Position numbers and translations under genes: made by a program
Source of the DNA: Gammaproteobacteria bacterium
GTDB lineage: Bacteria; Pseudomonadota; Gammaproteobacteria; Enterobacterales; Alteromonadaceae
Assembly: GCA_017302255.1 (NCBI GenBank)
Contig: JAFLDV010000001.1
Location: 190,237-254,236 of the forward strand
Length of the DNA: 64,000 nucleotides
Reading direction: 5' to 3'
The notes under the pieces: model-generated
What the model was told of the DNA's origin: nothing
Database searches by the model: none
What the model saw: only the letters and a program-made list of their open reading frames with translations
Part shown: piece by piece, positions 1 through 11,500 of the stretch
How the letters are laid out: each line of letters opens with the position of its first letter
How positions within the stretch are numbered: position 1 is the first letter of the stretch

Positions 1-110
1 CCGGCGCTGCGGCACTTGGTACGGTCATGCTGTTGATTTCGTTTATCTTATTATTGCTGATTAACGCGCTTCAGCATTGGAGTCACCAGCGTCATGGAGG
101 TGTCAAATGA
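1..110 (+). CDS. cysT: Sulfate ABC transporter permease CysT (CysU), 3' end only
   Basis: Only the last 35 codons are inside the window; the reading frame is set by codons starting at base 3 and ends at the TGA at 108-110. The visible peptide is a hydrophobic helix followed by a short basic tail, as expected for the last membrane segment of a permease. The identification rests mainly on the next gene, a clear CysW, whose ATG overlaps this stop codon in an ATGA. CysT and CysW form the membrane channel of the sulfate/thiosulfate importer. Confidence 0.75.
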   Translation, partial: GAAALGTVMLLISFILLLLINALQHWSHQRHGGVK

Positions 111-982
111 AAACTGAAGCTGCAGTACAACTGCGCCGAGCAACTAGCGAGCCATTGTGGTTGCGGATATTGTTGACCACTTTAGCGCTTGGCTTTCTAA
201 GCCTATTTTTATTGCTGCCGTTGGTGATGGTATTTGGTGAGGCCTTTAGCAAAGGTTGGGATGTTTATATCGCAGCGATCACCGAACCAGCAGCCGCCCA
301 TGCAATTCAATTAACGCTGATAGCCGCAGGTATCGCTGTACCCTGCAACGTGATATTTGGTTTAGCCGCAAGTTGGGCCATTGCCAAATTTCAGTTTAGA
401 GGCCGGCAGTTGTTGATAACTCTTATTGATTTGCCAATTGCAGTGTCGCCAGTGATCGCAGGTCTGAGCTTAATGTTGTTGTTTGGCGCCCGCGGTTGGT
501 GGGGCGAATGGCTAAACGATCATGATTTCCAAGTCATGTTTGCGGTGCCAGGCATTGTGCTTGCGACCATTTTTATCACGTTTCCTTATGTTGCTCGCGA
601 GTTGATCCCGTTGATGCAAGAGCAAGGTCGTGAGCAAGAAGAAGCAGCGTTGACCCTTGGTGCCAGTGGCTGGCAGACCTTCTTTCGCGTGACGTTACCC
701 TCGGTGAAATGGGCACTGTTGTATGGTCTGATTTTGTGTAATGCCCGCGCTATGGGAGAGTTCGGTGCCGTGTCAGTAGTTTCAGGCAAAATTCGTGAAC
801 AGACTAATACCATGCCACTGCATATTGAGATTTTGTATAACGAATATCAGTTTGCTGCAGCCTTTGCGGTGTCATCACTACTTGCGATGCTGGCACTGTT
901 AACATTAGTGCTAAAAAGTAGTCTGGAATGGCGGGCTGCTCGGGATTTGGCTGAGGCGGCTAAGGCGCGTAGTCTTGAATAA
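107..982 (+). CDS. cysW: Sulfate ABC transporter permease CysW
   Basis: Second inner-membrane permease of the sulfate/thiosulfate ABC importer. The 291-aa product has about six hydrophobic segments and the cytoplasmic EAA loop (EEAALTLGASGWQTFFRVTLP region, near residue 185) that contacts the ATPase. The stretch MGEFGAVSVVSG near residue 225 is characteristic of CysW rather than ModB. I place the start at the ATG at 107, not at upstream in-frame TTG codons, because GGAGG lies at 96-100 and the ATG overlaps the cysT stop (ATGA), indicating translational coupling. An ATPase gene (cysA) would normally follow, but the next gene is unrelated. Confidence 0.93.
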   Translation: MKTEAAVQLRRATSEPLWLRILLTTLALGFLSLFLLLPLVMVFGEAFSKGWDVYIAAITEPAAAHAIQLTLIAAGIAVPCNVIFGLAASWAIAKFQFRGRQLLITLIDLPIAVSPVIAGLSLMLLFGARGWWGEWLNDHDFQVMFAVPGIVLATIFITFPYVARELIPLMQEQGREQEEAALTLGASGWQTFFRVTLPSVKWALLYGLILCNARAMGEFGAVSVVSGKIREQTNTMPLHIEILYNEYQFAAAFAVSSLLAMLALLTLVLKSSLEWRAARDLAEAAKARSLE

Positions 983-1261
983 TCTGTAACAATTTCATTC
1001 GCTTATTTTTTAGCAAAAGACAGTTTAACTGTCTTGTGTCATTTCTAGTATTTGCTGTTTCCATTACAAACACTACTAATTTACTGTCTATAAACTTTAC
1101 ACCTGCAATTGTTTAAATATGTTAAATCATTGATTGATTGGTTTAATTTTTGTTGGCTTGTATTTTGCATTAGGCGGCGGCTCGTTGAAAGGCTAGGAAA
1201 TCAAATAGTTAATGCGCAACGAGTGGCCATAATCTCATTGGATGATAAGGATTAAAGTTAT

Positions 1262-2056
1262 ATGTTTAAATCGAAAATTGCCGCTGCGTTACTAGTCACT
1301 GCTTCATTGTTCGGTGCTACTCAAGCAAACGCTGGCGCAATTCACAGCACTACTGAGTTCACTGATTTCACCCTCAATGCAAACGATGACGGTTCAACCG
1401 CGTTAGTTAACGTAGGTTTCATGCTGAATTTCTTTGGTAGTAACTACGACAAGTTATTCGTTAACAACAACGGTAACGTGACCTTCCGTGAAGCGTTAGG
1501 AACATACGTACCATTTGGTCTGCAAACCAACACATTTCCAATCATCGCGCCATTTTTTGCCGACGTTGATACTCGTGGTGCAGGTTCTGGTTTAGTGCAA
1601 TATGGTCAAGGCACTGTGAATGGCTTACAAGCCTTTGGTGTGAACTGGCTGAATGTTGGTTATTACGCGAACGGTGTTGATCGTTTAAATAGCTTTCAGT
1701 TAATTCTGACAAACCGTGCTGACATCAGCGCAGGTGATTTCGATATCCAATTTAACTACGATAAAATTACTTGGGAATTGGGTTCTGCCAGCAATAATGT
1801 TTCTGCAGCTGCCGGTTATACCGACGGTGCGGCAAACGACTTTGAATTTGCTGGTTCTCGCGTAAATGGCGCTTTACTTGATTCAAACGTCGGTGGCGGT
1901 TTGATTCACGGTTCACGCAATTCTAACGTGTTAGGTCAGTACAATTTCAGCGTACGTAACGGCACAATTGCACCAGTATCTGCACCAGGTACTTTGGCTG
2001 TGTTAGGCCTTGGTTTAGCTGGTTTAGTGTTGTCGCGTCGTCGCCAAGCTAAATAA
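1262..2056 (+). CDS. NIDO-domain-like secreted protein with PEP-CTERM-type sorting tail
   Basis: A 264-aa exported protein. Residues 1-25 are a signal peptide ending in QANA. The middle (about 50-190) resembles the nidogen-like NIDO domain: FFGSNYDKLFVNNNGNVTF followed by IIAPFFADVDTR and a later NSFQLIL strand. The C-terminus has the tripartite layout of exosortase substrates: a short motif (VSAPGTLA in place of the usual PEP), a hydrophobic helix rich in Gly/Leu/Ala and a terminal RRR cluster. It is likely cell-surface or matrix-associated. It stands alone with its own terminator. Function unknown; the sorting tail is clearer than the NIDO call. Confidence 0.75.
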   Translation: MFKSKIAAALLVTASLFGATQANAGAIHSTTEFTDFTLNANDDGSTALVNVGFMLNFFGSNYDKLFVNNNGNVTFREALGTYVPFGLQTNTFPIIAPFFADVDTRGAGSGLVQYGQGTVNGLQAFGVNWLNVGYYANGVDRLNSFQLILTNRADISAGDFDIQFNYDKITWELGSASNNVSAAAGYTDGAANDFEFAGSRVNGALLDSNVGGGLIHGSRNSNVLGQYNFSVRNGTIAPVSAPGTLAVLGLGLAGLVLSRRRQAK

Positions 2057-2077
2057 TCGGTCGTTAGTACGAAAAAA

Positions 2078-2105
2078 AGGCGGTAAATTGATTACCGCCT
2101 TTTTT
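2078..2105 (+). terminator. Rho-independent terminator after the NIDO/PEP-CTERM-like gene
   Basis: A 9-bp perfect stem (AGGCGGTAA / TTACCGCCT) with a 5-nt loop is followed by a run of T. It is A-rich on the 5' side, so it may also stop transcripts from the convergent CoA-transferase gene. Confidence 0.9.
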
Positions 2106-2126
2106 CTTTCTGTTTGATCGGTCAGG

Positions 2127-3404
2127 TTATACCGACAGACCCCAGTCATCAAAAGCGCGGCGAGCCAATTCTTCTCTAAATTGCGGCGCAGCAATACTAA
2201 TCAAAGCTCGTGCTCTTTCGGTCAAGCTTCTCGCGCGCAAGCAGGCTACACCATATTCAGTGACGACATAGTGAACATGCGCACGCGTGGTGACAACACC
2301 TGCACCTGGTGAAAGTAGTGAGCTTATCCGCGACACTGTGCCATTTGCGGCTGTCGCAGGCAGGGCAATAATGGCGCGGCCGCCTTCAGACAGAGATGCA
2401 CCACGCACGAAGTCCATTTGACCGCCGACGCCTGAGTAAATTTTCGTTCCCAACGAATCGGCACAAACCTGACCTGATAAATCGACTTGCAGCGCGCTGT
2501 TAATGGCGACCACTTGTGGATTTTGTCGGATCACAGCGGTGTCATTGGTGTATTCGACGTCTAAAAACACGACCTCGGGATTGTCATCGACAAAGTCATA
2601 TAATTTTTGGCTGCCCATGGCAAAGGTCGTGACGATTTTCCCAGGATGACGAGTTTTATTGCGATTGGTGAAAACACCTTTTTCCAATAGTGGTAACACG
2701 CCATCGGAAAACATCTCGGTATGAATGCCGAGGTTTTGGCGGTCGCCAAGACATGCTAGGGTCGCATCAGGAATGGCGCCGATCCCCATTTGTAAGCAGT
2801 CGCCATCGCGGATCAAGCTCGCAACATGGCGGCCAATTTGCGCAGTGATCGGGTCTTGTTCTGCTGGCAAATGCTCTGGGATCACACTTTCCAATTCAAC
2901 ATAAGCGTCAAAGTCGCGCAGGTGCACAAACGAATCACCGTGGGTGCGCGGCATCAATGGATTCACTTGCGCAATGATACGCTTTGCTGACTGCATGGCG
3001 GCACGGGTCGCTTCAACCGAAATACCTAAACTGCAAAGGCCGTGTTTGTCCGGAGGTGACACTTGAATAATCGCGGTATCTAGCAGCTGTTCTCTATTTC
3101 GGAATAGTTTTGGAATTTCCGATAAGAACATTGGAACGTAATCCGCTAAGCCACAGTTGATAGCCGGTCTGGTTGGGCCGCCGACAAAATAGACTCGTTG
3201 GCGTAAATGGCCTCGAAGCGCAGGATCACATAACGCGCCACTTTTTTCGGTGTGTAAACTCAATAGCGTGAGATCGTGTTTATCTCGTGCCACTTGAGCC
3301 AAAGCATCGAGCATTTTGTATGGAGTTGCTGCCATAGAATGGCACCAAATGGTTTCGCCATCTTGAATAGTGGCTAGAGCTTGTTCTGGGGTTGCGTAGC
3401 GCAT
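2127..3404 (-). CDS. Acetyl-CoA hydrolase/transferase family protein (4-hydroxybutyrate CoA-transferase-like)
   Basis: A 425-aa member of the class I CoA-transferase family that includes 4-hydroxybutyrate and acetate CoA-transferases, which move CoA between acyl groups through a glutamyl-CoA intermediate. The visible motifs are QMGIGAIPDA (about 205-214), IHTEMFSDGV (the Glu at about 230 is the likely catalytic residue by analogy with the 4-hydroxybutyrate enzymes) and NSALQVDLSGQV (about 303). Length is normal for the family. It is a single gene on the minus strand; no neighbour reveals the acyl substrate. Confidence 0.85.
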   Translation of the reverse strand: MRYATPEQALATIQDGETIWCHSMAATPYKMLDALAQVARDKHDLTLLSLHTEKSGALCDPALRGHLRQRVYFVGGPTRPAINCGLADYVPMFLSEIPKLFRNREQLLDTAIIQVSPPDKHGLCSLGISVEATRAAMQSAKRIIAQVNPLMPRTHGDSFVHLRDFDAYVELESVIPEHLPAEQDPITAQIGRHVASLIRDGDCLQMGIGAIPDATLACLGDRQNLGIHTEMFSDGVLPLLEKGVFTNRNKTRHPGKIVTTFAMGSQKLYDFVDDNPEVVFLDVEYTNDTAVIRQNPQVVAINSALQVDLSGQVCADSLGTKIYSGVGGQMDFVRGASLSEGGRAIIALPATAANGTVSRISSLLSPGAGVVTTRAHVHYVVTEYGVACLRARSLTERARALISIAAPQFREELARRAFDDWGLSV

Positions 3405-3482
3405 AGTTCGCCTTACTTGCTATAAACTGCTGCTTATTGTAGTGGGAAATAAGGCGACTATCGTGATACGGATCAACTGAAC

Positions 3483-4331
3483 TCAGATAAGCGGTAAGAA
3501 AATGTCGGTTTCTGCTTCATGCGCTGGTACATCCGGAAAAAAACGGCGACGCTGCAAAAAAATTGGCTGATCGCGCAAGCTAAAGCCACTTTGCGCTAGC
3601 CAGATGTTATATAGATATTCGACTAAAGGTCCGATTTGGGCATCGCTACCTTGCCAGCGAATTCTGGCGCAAGGCCCGCCGCTGATTTCACTTTCGACTA
3701 TCTGGGCATCATTTTCTGCGACTTCGCCATCGACTGCGACTGCTAAGCCAAAGCGATAATCTTCTGGCTCACAACAGCGTGGGTCCTCGTACAGCAAGTT
3801 GAAAGTTGCATGGCGCTGTGGTGGTAAGCCATTGGCTTTGCGCCAGTTGATAAACTCACGAATACTTTGACCCAATAGTGTTTCTGGTCCTTGATGGACT
3901 TTTAACGCGATACGAGTTGTCGGGAAATCAACAACTTCGACCTGAGGAGATTGTGGAGTTAATGGCATAATTTGCTCGCTTTGGCTGGCCCAATATTGCC
4001 AGTCTGGTTGTTGTCGAAATTCTGTCGGTGATTGTGCTAACCAGCGCCGGAAAGCACGACTAAATGACTCTGCATTTTGGTAGCCAGCTTCAAACGCAAG
4101 GAGTGTTACCGGTGTCTCGCGATAGGCCAATGCTGTTGCTGCGCGCTGTAAGCGCAGTAATCGGATGTAGGATGCCACCGGCATTTGACACTGACTTTGA
4201 AACCAGCGTTGAAAATGATACTCAGAGCAGTGAACCTGTTCGGCAAGTTGGCGCACGCCAAGCGGCTGATCTAAGTTGGCTTCGATGAACTGTAAAAGGC
4301 CGGAAAGGCGCTGATCTAAAGTCATTGGCAT
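3483..4331 (-). CDS. AraC-family regulator with GyrI-like ligand-binding domain
   Basis: 282 aa. The N-terminal 110 residues hold two helix-turn-helix units of the AraC/XylS DNA-binding domain, with the second-helix signature AFEAGYQNAESFSRAFRRW and SPTEFR. The C-terminal half (about 125-282) has the GyrI/SbmC-like effector fold, seen in regulators such as Rob and in BmrR-like proteins that sense small hydrophobic ligands: it begins with VEVVDFPTTRIALKVHQGP and ends in the usual EAETDIFLPL strand. DNA-binding first, ligand domain second is the normal order for this subgroup. Its target may be the neighbouring oxidoreductase, but nothing in the sequence proves this. Confidence 0.88.
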   Translation of the reverse strand: MPMTLDQRLSGLLQFIEANLDQPLGVRQLAEQVHCSEYHFQRWFQSQCQMPVASYIRLLRLQRAATALAYRETPVTLLAFEAGYQNAESFSRAFRRWLAQSPTEFRQQPDWQYWASQSEQIMPLTPQSPQVEVVDFPTTRIALKVHQGPETLLGQSIREFINWRKANGLPPQRHATFNLLYEDPRCCEPEDYRFGLAVAVDGEVAENDAQIVESEISGGPCARIRWQGSDAQIGPLVEYLYNIWLAQSGFSLRDQPIFLQRRRFFPDVPAHEAETDIFLPLI

Positions 4332-4471
4332 ATCTACACTGTGATGCTAATTACCACTAGCTTGCCAAACAAAATTACTTTTGTCCTGACCGAAACTGCG
4401 CAAATATCCGCAGTTTCTCATTACTTTATCGACTTTGACACAATGTACCCAAAAGCAAACTGCTTGCGCAT

Positions 4472-5293
4472 TCAGCGCAAGCCAAAGCGTTTTTGCAAAA
4501 TGCGGTCGAGTAGCGCGCGCGGTAAGAGCAATTTTAACCAGACCAAACTTCGACTGCCATTGCCCGCGGCAATCACGCTTGGTGGCGCAGCTGAGAGTAA
4601 TTTAGCTAACACTTGGCTGGCAAACTTGTCAGCAGATGTTGGATTTTGCGCTGAGGCTCTGGCTCGTGCGGCGATGCCTGCGGCAAAGCTTTGCCATGGT
4701 GAATCGGCGGCCAACCAATGTCGCAAGCCATGACTCGCGGTATCGGCAAATCCGGTGGCAATAGCGCCAGGCTGAATTAATACCACCTTGACGCCAAGCG
4801 GTTGTAGTTCCATCCGCATGGCATCGGTTAGGGCGTGTACCGCCGCTTTTGATGCACAATAAACCCCAGCGAATGGTGTTGTTACGACAGCTGAGACACT
4901 GCCGACATTAGCAATAATGCCCTGATTTCGCTGTAGGAGCGGCAGGGCGGCACGGCTAACGTGGGCAATAGCGAATACATTTGTCGAAAATTGCTGCTGC
5001 AGCACTTCGGCATTAGTATCCAGCACCGGTCCCATAGCGCCATAACCTGCGTTATTGATCAGCAGATCAATGCCACCGAAGTGTTCCGAGATAGTTGCAA
5101 ACATCTGCTGGATTTGCGCGTGGTCCGTTACATCAAGCATATAGGTGATAAAACCTTGCGCTCGTAATCGCTCAAGATCGGCAGGCTTGCGCGCCGTCAC
5201 TAAGACTTTATGGCCGAGAGCTTGGCACTGTTGTGCTAAGGCTAAGCCGATACCACTCGAAGCACCAGTGATCAAAATGGTTTTGGTCGGCAT
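4472..5293 (-). CDS. SDR-family NAD(P)-dependent oxidoreductase
   Basis: 273-aa short-chain dehydrogenase/reductase of the classical type. The Rossmann nucleotide motif TGASSGIG is at residues 9-16, NNAG near 84, the catalytic Ser in NVGSVSAV near 133 and the YCASK catalytic Tyr-Lys pair near 146-150. An Arg-Lys after the second strand (TARKPADL) suggests NADP(H) preference, by family rule. The C-terminal 70 residues are less conserved and define the substrate, which I cannot name. The gene lies 140 bp upstream of the AraC-like regulator gene on the same strand. Confidence 0.9.
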   Translation of the reverse strand: MPTKTILITGASSGIGLALAQQCQALGHKVLVTARKPADLERLRAQGFITYMLDVTDHAQIQQMFATISEHFGGIDLLINNAGYGAMGPVLDTNAEVLQQQFSTNVFAIAHVSRAALPLLQRNQGIIANVGSVSAVVTTPFAGVYCASKAAVHALTDAMRMELQPLGVKVVLIQPGAIATGFADTASHGLRHWLAADSPWQSFAAGIAARARASAQNPTSADKFASQVLAKLLSAAPPSVIAAGNGSRSLVWLKLLLPRALLDRILQKRFGLR

Positions 5294-5597
5294 GTTGTCT
5301 CTCTTTACTAGATAAATTGCCTGCAGTGTATAAAAATTCTGCCGACATTCGCAAAATTTCTGTTGGCGATTAAAGGTTTATTCGCATTAGTCGTTGCCTT
5401 ATGCGGTTCGACCATCAAAACTCAGAAGCAGTGCGCGACCAATCGCGATGCTAATTCCCCGGTTTTAACGGTGATAGGCATAAAAAGTGCATTAAAAACT
5501 TCATAGATGACTGCGCCACTTTAAATCTGCTAATTAAAGTGGTCAGTTGGTGTCTTTTGGATCAGTAGTGTCAGCTTACTGACGGATGGAAATAACT
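5294..5597. other. Intergenic region between divergent SDR and adhesin genes
   Basis: About 300 bases between divergently transcribed genes. I see no RNA gene, no convincing operator and no ORF. It must hold both promoters, but I cannot pick hexamers with confidence. Confidence 0.4.
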
Positions 5598-8500
5598 ATG
5601 GTGCAGTGGTTGCCAGTTTTTCGGCGCTTTATTCAGCTTTGGTTTTGCATCGCGTTGTTCGGTGGCGCATTCGCGCATGCGGCAACAGTCCCAGGAGCGC
5701 CGACCATCGGCAGCATCAGTGTCGGCAATGGCGCTGTCTCTGTGAGTTTTACCGCGCCAAGCGATAATGGCGGCTCAGCTATTACTTCCTATATTGTCAC
5801 TATTGATACTGACGGACGCACTGTTACCGGTACCAGTTCGCCCATATTGGTCAGCGGACTTACCAACGGCACTACCTATCGATTTAATGTCGCGGCGATG
5901 AATGTCGTGGGCACTGGACCAGTGTCTGCTTGGTCTACAGCGGTACGGCCGTTTTTTCGGCCAACCATTACGCCAAGCAATATCACCCTGTCTGGCGGCA
6001 CTGGCTCCAACGGTGCGTTTAAACGCGGGGATACCATTACCGCCGCTTGGAACGATAGTGCGAGTGGCGACAACAATGTGTCAGTCACTGCCGTAAGTTT
6101 TAATTTTATTCAGTTTGGTGGCGGGGCGCGAGTTGCAACTAACTCTGGCAATATTTGGACTGCCACTTATGTGTTGCCAAATGACACCTTAGATTCCAAC
6201 AGTTCAAATGTGACTATTACCGCGCTAAACGTCAATGGCAGCACCAATGCCACTGGCACTAACAATGTCGCGGTCGATACCATTTTGCCACGTTTAAATA
6301 GTGTCAGTGCTAGCTCAGCCAATGGCTTATATAAAATTGGTGACGTGCTAAGCATTACGCCAACGTTTAGTGAAGCAGTTGCTGTGGCCGGTGCGCCGAG
6401 CTTGTCACTAGAAACTGGTGCTGTCGATCGCTCAGCCATATATAGCGCAGGCAGCGGCGCAGCGACCTTAAATTTTGCCTATCAAGTCCAATCCGGCGAT
6501 ACCGCAACGGATTTGGATTACCTTTCAACCAGTGCTTTGGCGCTAAATGGCGGCAGTATTGTTGATGATGTTGGTAATGCTGCCGTGGTGACTTTGCCAG
6601 CGCCAGGCGCTGCCAATTCGTTAGGTGCGAATAAAAATTTGCAGGTCGATGGCTTAGTGCCTTCAGGCTATAGCGTGGCGATAGTGCAGACGTTGATTAA
6701 CGAAGACAATGAAACTGCATTTAGCTATACGCTTTCAGGCGCTGAGGTAGGCACTAGTTATCAGTACCAAATTAGTAGTAGTGGTGGTGGTTCCCCGATT
6801 GTTGGCAGTGGCTCAGTCACCAGCAGTAATCAAAACTCCGCAGCGATTAATGTCTCGAGTCTTGCTCAAGGTGTGTTGACGCTATCGCTCACGCTAACCG
6901 ACAGTGCCGGAAACATCGGGGTCGCCGCAACAGCGACCGTCAGCAAACAATATAATCGTGCGCCGATTTTAAGCGGTTTACCGGCCACCAGCGTTTTGCA
7001 AAATGGCACTTACAGTTTTACCCCAGTGATTGTCGATCCCGATGGCGATACCAGCCTTAGCTTTAGCATTAGCAACAAACCGGCTTGGGCCAGTTTTGAT
7101 GTGAATACCGGGACTTTAAGCGGCACTCCAAGCAATAGCGATGTCGGGACCTATGCCAATATCATCATCAGTGCCACTGATACCGAACTGTCTTCAGCGT
7201 TGCCAGCATTTACTATCGAAGTGGTCAACGTAAACGACACTCCAACTATTAGTGGTTCGCCAGTAACGACAGTGGCCCAAGGCGCTCTTTATCAGTTCAC
7301 TCCGGTCGCTGCCGATATTGATGTTGGTACTAGCCTAAGTTTTATCGTGATTAATCAGCCGGCTTGGATGAGTTTTAATCCTGCGACCGGTTCACTCAGT
7401 GGTACACCTACCAATGCTGATGTCGGCAGTTACAGCAATATTCAAATCAGGGTGAGTGATGGCGAATTAACAGCGACCTTGCCAGCATTTAGTATTGAAG
7501 TGACTAATGTGAATGATCAACCAACACTGAGCGGGATCCCTGCAACTTCGGTGAACGAAGATGTCCAATACCGGTTTTTGCCGACAGCAAATGATATCGA
7601 TATTGGTGACCAACTGACATTTAGCATTAGCAACAAACCAAGCTGGGCAACCTTTAATGCGAGTACCGGAGAGTTAGTCGGAACGCCAGCAAACGCTGAA
7701 GTAGGTAACTATCCAGCGATTGTGATTACGGTCAGCGATGGCGTGTTGTCGGCGTCTCTTCCAGCCTTTGCAATCACGGTAGTCAACGTAAATGATTCGC
7801 CAGCAATTAGCGGAATTCCGCCAACGACGGTGTTACAAGATGCGCAATATTTGTTTGCACCAACCGCCAATGATGTAGATGTCGGTGATGTATTAAGGTT
7901 TAGCATCACCAATAAACCAGCTTGGGCAAGTTTCGACGTCGCTACAGGCCAGTTAAGTGGCGCACCACGCAATCAAGATGTCGGTAGTTATCCGAATATC
8001 AGCATCAGTGTTAGTGATGGTGTGTTAAGTGCTTCGCTGCCAGCATTTAACTTGCAAGTACAAAATGTCAATGATGCCCCGACTATTCAAGGCACTCCGG
8101 CGCAGCAAGTGTTGCAGGATGTCCGCTATAGCTTTATCCCAACAGCCGCAGATATTGATAGCAATACTCAGTTAGTTTTTAGTATCCAAAATAAACCTAG
8201 CTGGGCGAGTTTTAATCAAAATACCGGCGAATTAACTGGTACGCCGAACAATGCTGCAGTTGGCAGTTATACCAATATTGTGATTAGCGTCAGTGATGGT
8301 CAACTCACTGCAAGTTTACCTTCGTTTAATTTGGCAGTGGTTAACGTGAATGACGCACCGGTAATTACTGGCTCCCCGCAAACGACGGTCATGGGCCGAG
8401 CGAACTATAGCTTTTTGCCAGTTGCAAGCGATGTTGATACTGGCACCACCTTGGTGTTTAGCATCAGTAATAAACCAAGTTGGGCCAGTTTTAATACCAC

Positions 8501-11500
8501 GACTGGCGCGCTCACCGGCACACCACAAAATAGTCAGGCTGGTGTTTACAGCAATATCGTCATCAGCGTCAGTGATGGTCAGTTAATGAGTGCATTACCG
8601 GCATTCGCAATTACTGTTGAAAATAGTAATAGAGCACCAAGCATCCAAGGCACCCCATCGTTACTAGTGAGTGGTCGAAGTGCATACAGTTTTATGCCAA
8701 TAGCTAGCGATCCGGATCAAGGTGACGTGCTCACTTTTAGTATCAGCAATAAACCGATCTGGGCGACCTTTAACACTAGTACTGGTGCGTTAACGGGAAC
8801 TCCACAAAATAACCAAGCAGGGCTTTATCCAAACATTGTGGTGACGGTCACTGATGGTCAATTAAGTGCTGCACTGCCAGCTTTTACTATTACGGTAGAA
8901 AGTAGCAATCGTCCACCGCAGGCGACCCCTGGCAGTGTAGTGCTAAACGAAGATAAGACAGTCGTGTTTTCGTTTGCAGCAACTGATGCGGAAAATGATC
9001 CTGTTACTTTCCGTATCGTGAGCCAACCTAGTCATGGCAGTGTAAGTCCACTGGGCAATGACTGGATTTATACCCCAAGAACTAATTTTAATGGCGTCGA
9101 TAGTCTGCAATTCATTGCAAAAGACGCTGAAGCAGATTCTACCGCCGTGAGTTTTACTTTCTCAGTGAGTCCGGTTAACGATGAGCCACAGGCAAACAAT
9201 GACCAGTATCAGATAAGTAAAAGCTCCGACGATAGATACCGTTTGGCAGTGCTTGGTAATGATGTCGACATTGATGGCGATACGCTGACTATTGATGGTG
9301 CGGCCGCTAACCTCGGCACTGTTACTTTTAGTAGTGCCGGCCTCGATTACCAAGCAATCGCTAACTATACCGGCCCAGTCGTGCTGCGCTATACCTTGGT
9401 TGATCCAAGTAAAGCCCGCAGTTCCGCAGAGGTTCGGCTTAATATCACCGGCAGCAATCAGCAAGATGCGCCGATTGTGACCTTGCCAGCAGACGTCGCC
9501 GTGAAAGCGACTGGTTATTACACCAAAGTTGATTTAGGTGTGGCGACCGCCAAAGATAAAGCGGGGGTGTCCATTCCCGTGAAGTTGCTGGAAGAAGATG
9601 TGATGTTCCGTCCAGGCGATCACCTGGTGAATTGGCAGGCCATCGATGGTGCAGGGCTTAAAACCACTCGTGCACAACGAGTGCAAGTGCAGCCATTAGT
9701 ATCGCTAGGCAAAGCGCAAACAGTGCCAGAAGGCGCTGCGGTAAAAGTTCAAGTGCAACTCAATGGTCCGTCGCCAGTTTATCCAGTAGCGGTGCCATAC
9801 ACTGTTACCGGTACTGCGGGTGCGGGCGATCATACTTTAACCTCGGGTGTCATTGAAATCAGCCAAGGTACAGTGGCGACATTGGAATTTGATGTGCTGG
9901 AAGATGCTGTCACAGAGCAAGATGAAACAGTGATCATCAGCTTAACCAGTGAGAATAACCTGAGTGACCAAAAAGCTACGACCGTGGTGATCACTGAAAG
10001 CAACTTAGCGCCGGTCGCAGAGATTATGCTGAGTCAGCGCCAAGAGCTGCGCAACATAGTCAGTCGAGACGGCGGTCTTATTCAAATCAGCGGCAAAGTT
10101 AGCGATGCCAACACTGGAGATGTGTTAACGAGCCAATGGGATTTTGCGAGTTTAGCCGTAGTCAGTAACAGCGACGGCTATAGCTTGGATCCGACCAGCC
10201 TAGCCTTGGGCGTCTATCCGATCTCATTAACTGTCACTGATAACAACTCGCCAGCACTTTCAGCCACAGCCAAGATGCAACTGGTGGTGTTGGCCAAGAT
10301 GCCTACCCTTGGCACTGGCGATAGTGATGGTGATTTAATCCCAGATCCCCAAGACGGCTTAGCGGACGATGACGGTGATGGCATCGTCAACTATTTAGAT
10401 GCAATTTCGGCGTGCAACGCAGTGCCGCAAACGGCCATACAACAACGCAGTTACTTGCTGGAATCAGTGCCGGGAACTTGTTTACGTCGCGGTGCCAGAG
10501 CATTAGTGGCGCAGAGTGGTGGTTTACATATTGATGTCAGTCAAACGACCACGGATGCTGCGGCGACTAATATTGGCGGAGTATTTGATTTTGAAGTGAC
10601 CGCACTGCCGGTCGCGGGCCAAAGTGTCGCAATCGTTATTCCACAACGCCAACCGATCCCAGTGGCGGCGGTGCTGCGCAAATATTTGGGCATGCAATGG
10701 CAAGATTTTGTAGTCGATAGTAAAAACAGTATTGCCAGTAGCGCAGGAATTCGCGGATTTTGTCCAGCACCAGGCACTTCGAAATGGCAAAGCGGGCTAA
10801 TCGCTGGTCATTGGTGTGTGCAACTGACCATTGAGGATGGTGGCCCTAACGACGCAGATGGATTAGCCAATGGTGTGGTTGTCGACCCGTCAGGGGTTGC
10901 AGTTCTGCAAAGTGCAAATAAACTACCTATAGCGCAAAATGACAGTGCGCAATTGCAATGGAATCAACAGCTTGACATTGCGGTGCTCGCCAATGATAGT
11001 GATGCAGATTCCGATCAATTGACGGTTAGTCAAGTCAGTAGTCAATTAGGCACAGTGTCCATTTTAAGTAATCAGCAGATCCGTTATGTGGCACCGGCCA
11101 ATTTTATTGGCGTCGATAAGCTTATTTATAGCATTAGCGATGGTAACGGCGGCACAGCGAGCGCTGAAGTCACGGTGACTGTGAATGGCAATCGGGCACC
11201 AACGGCTAATAACGATAGTTTTAATAGCGACGATCGCACGGAAATTCAGTTGAATGTTTTGGCCAATGACGTCGATCTTGACGGTGATACTTTGCAAATC
11301 GTCAGCGCCACAGCTCAACAGGGAACGGTGTCGGTAACCGCAGATCAGAAAATTAAATACAGTCCAAAACTTGGGTTTGAAGGCACCGATCTGGTGAGCT
11401 ACCAAATCCGTGATGGATTGGGTGGGGAAGCCAGCGCCCAAGTTACGCTGACAATCAAAGCATATAAAGAGGTGAATGTGACTAATCAATCAAGCGGCGG

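Noticed and set aside
4341..4733. 130-aa plus-strand frame over the SDR gene end
   Set aside because: Overlaps the conserved SDR coding sequence on the other strand and shows no motif or start signal.
11064..11489. 141-aa open frame antisense to the adhesin
   Set aside because: Composition (runs of Ile/Asn/His/Cys) is that of a shadow frame; the plus-strand frame is clearly coding.
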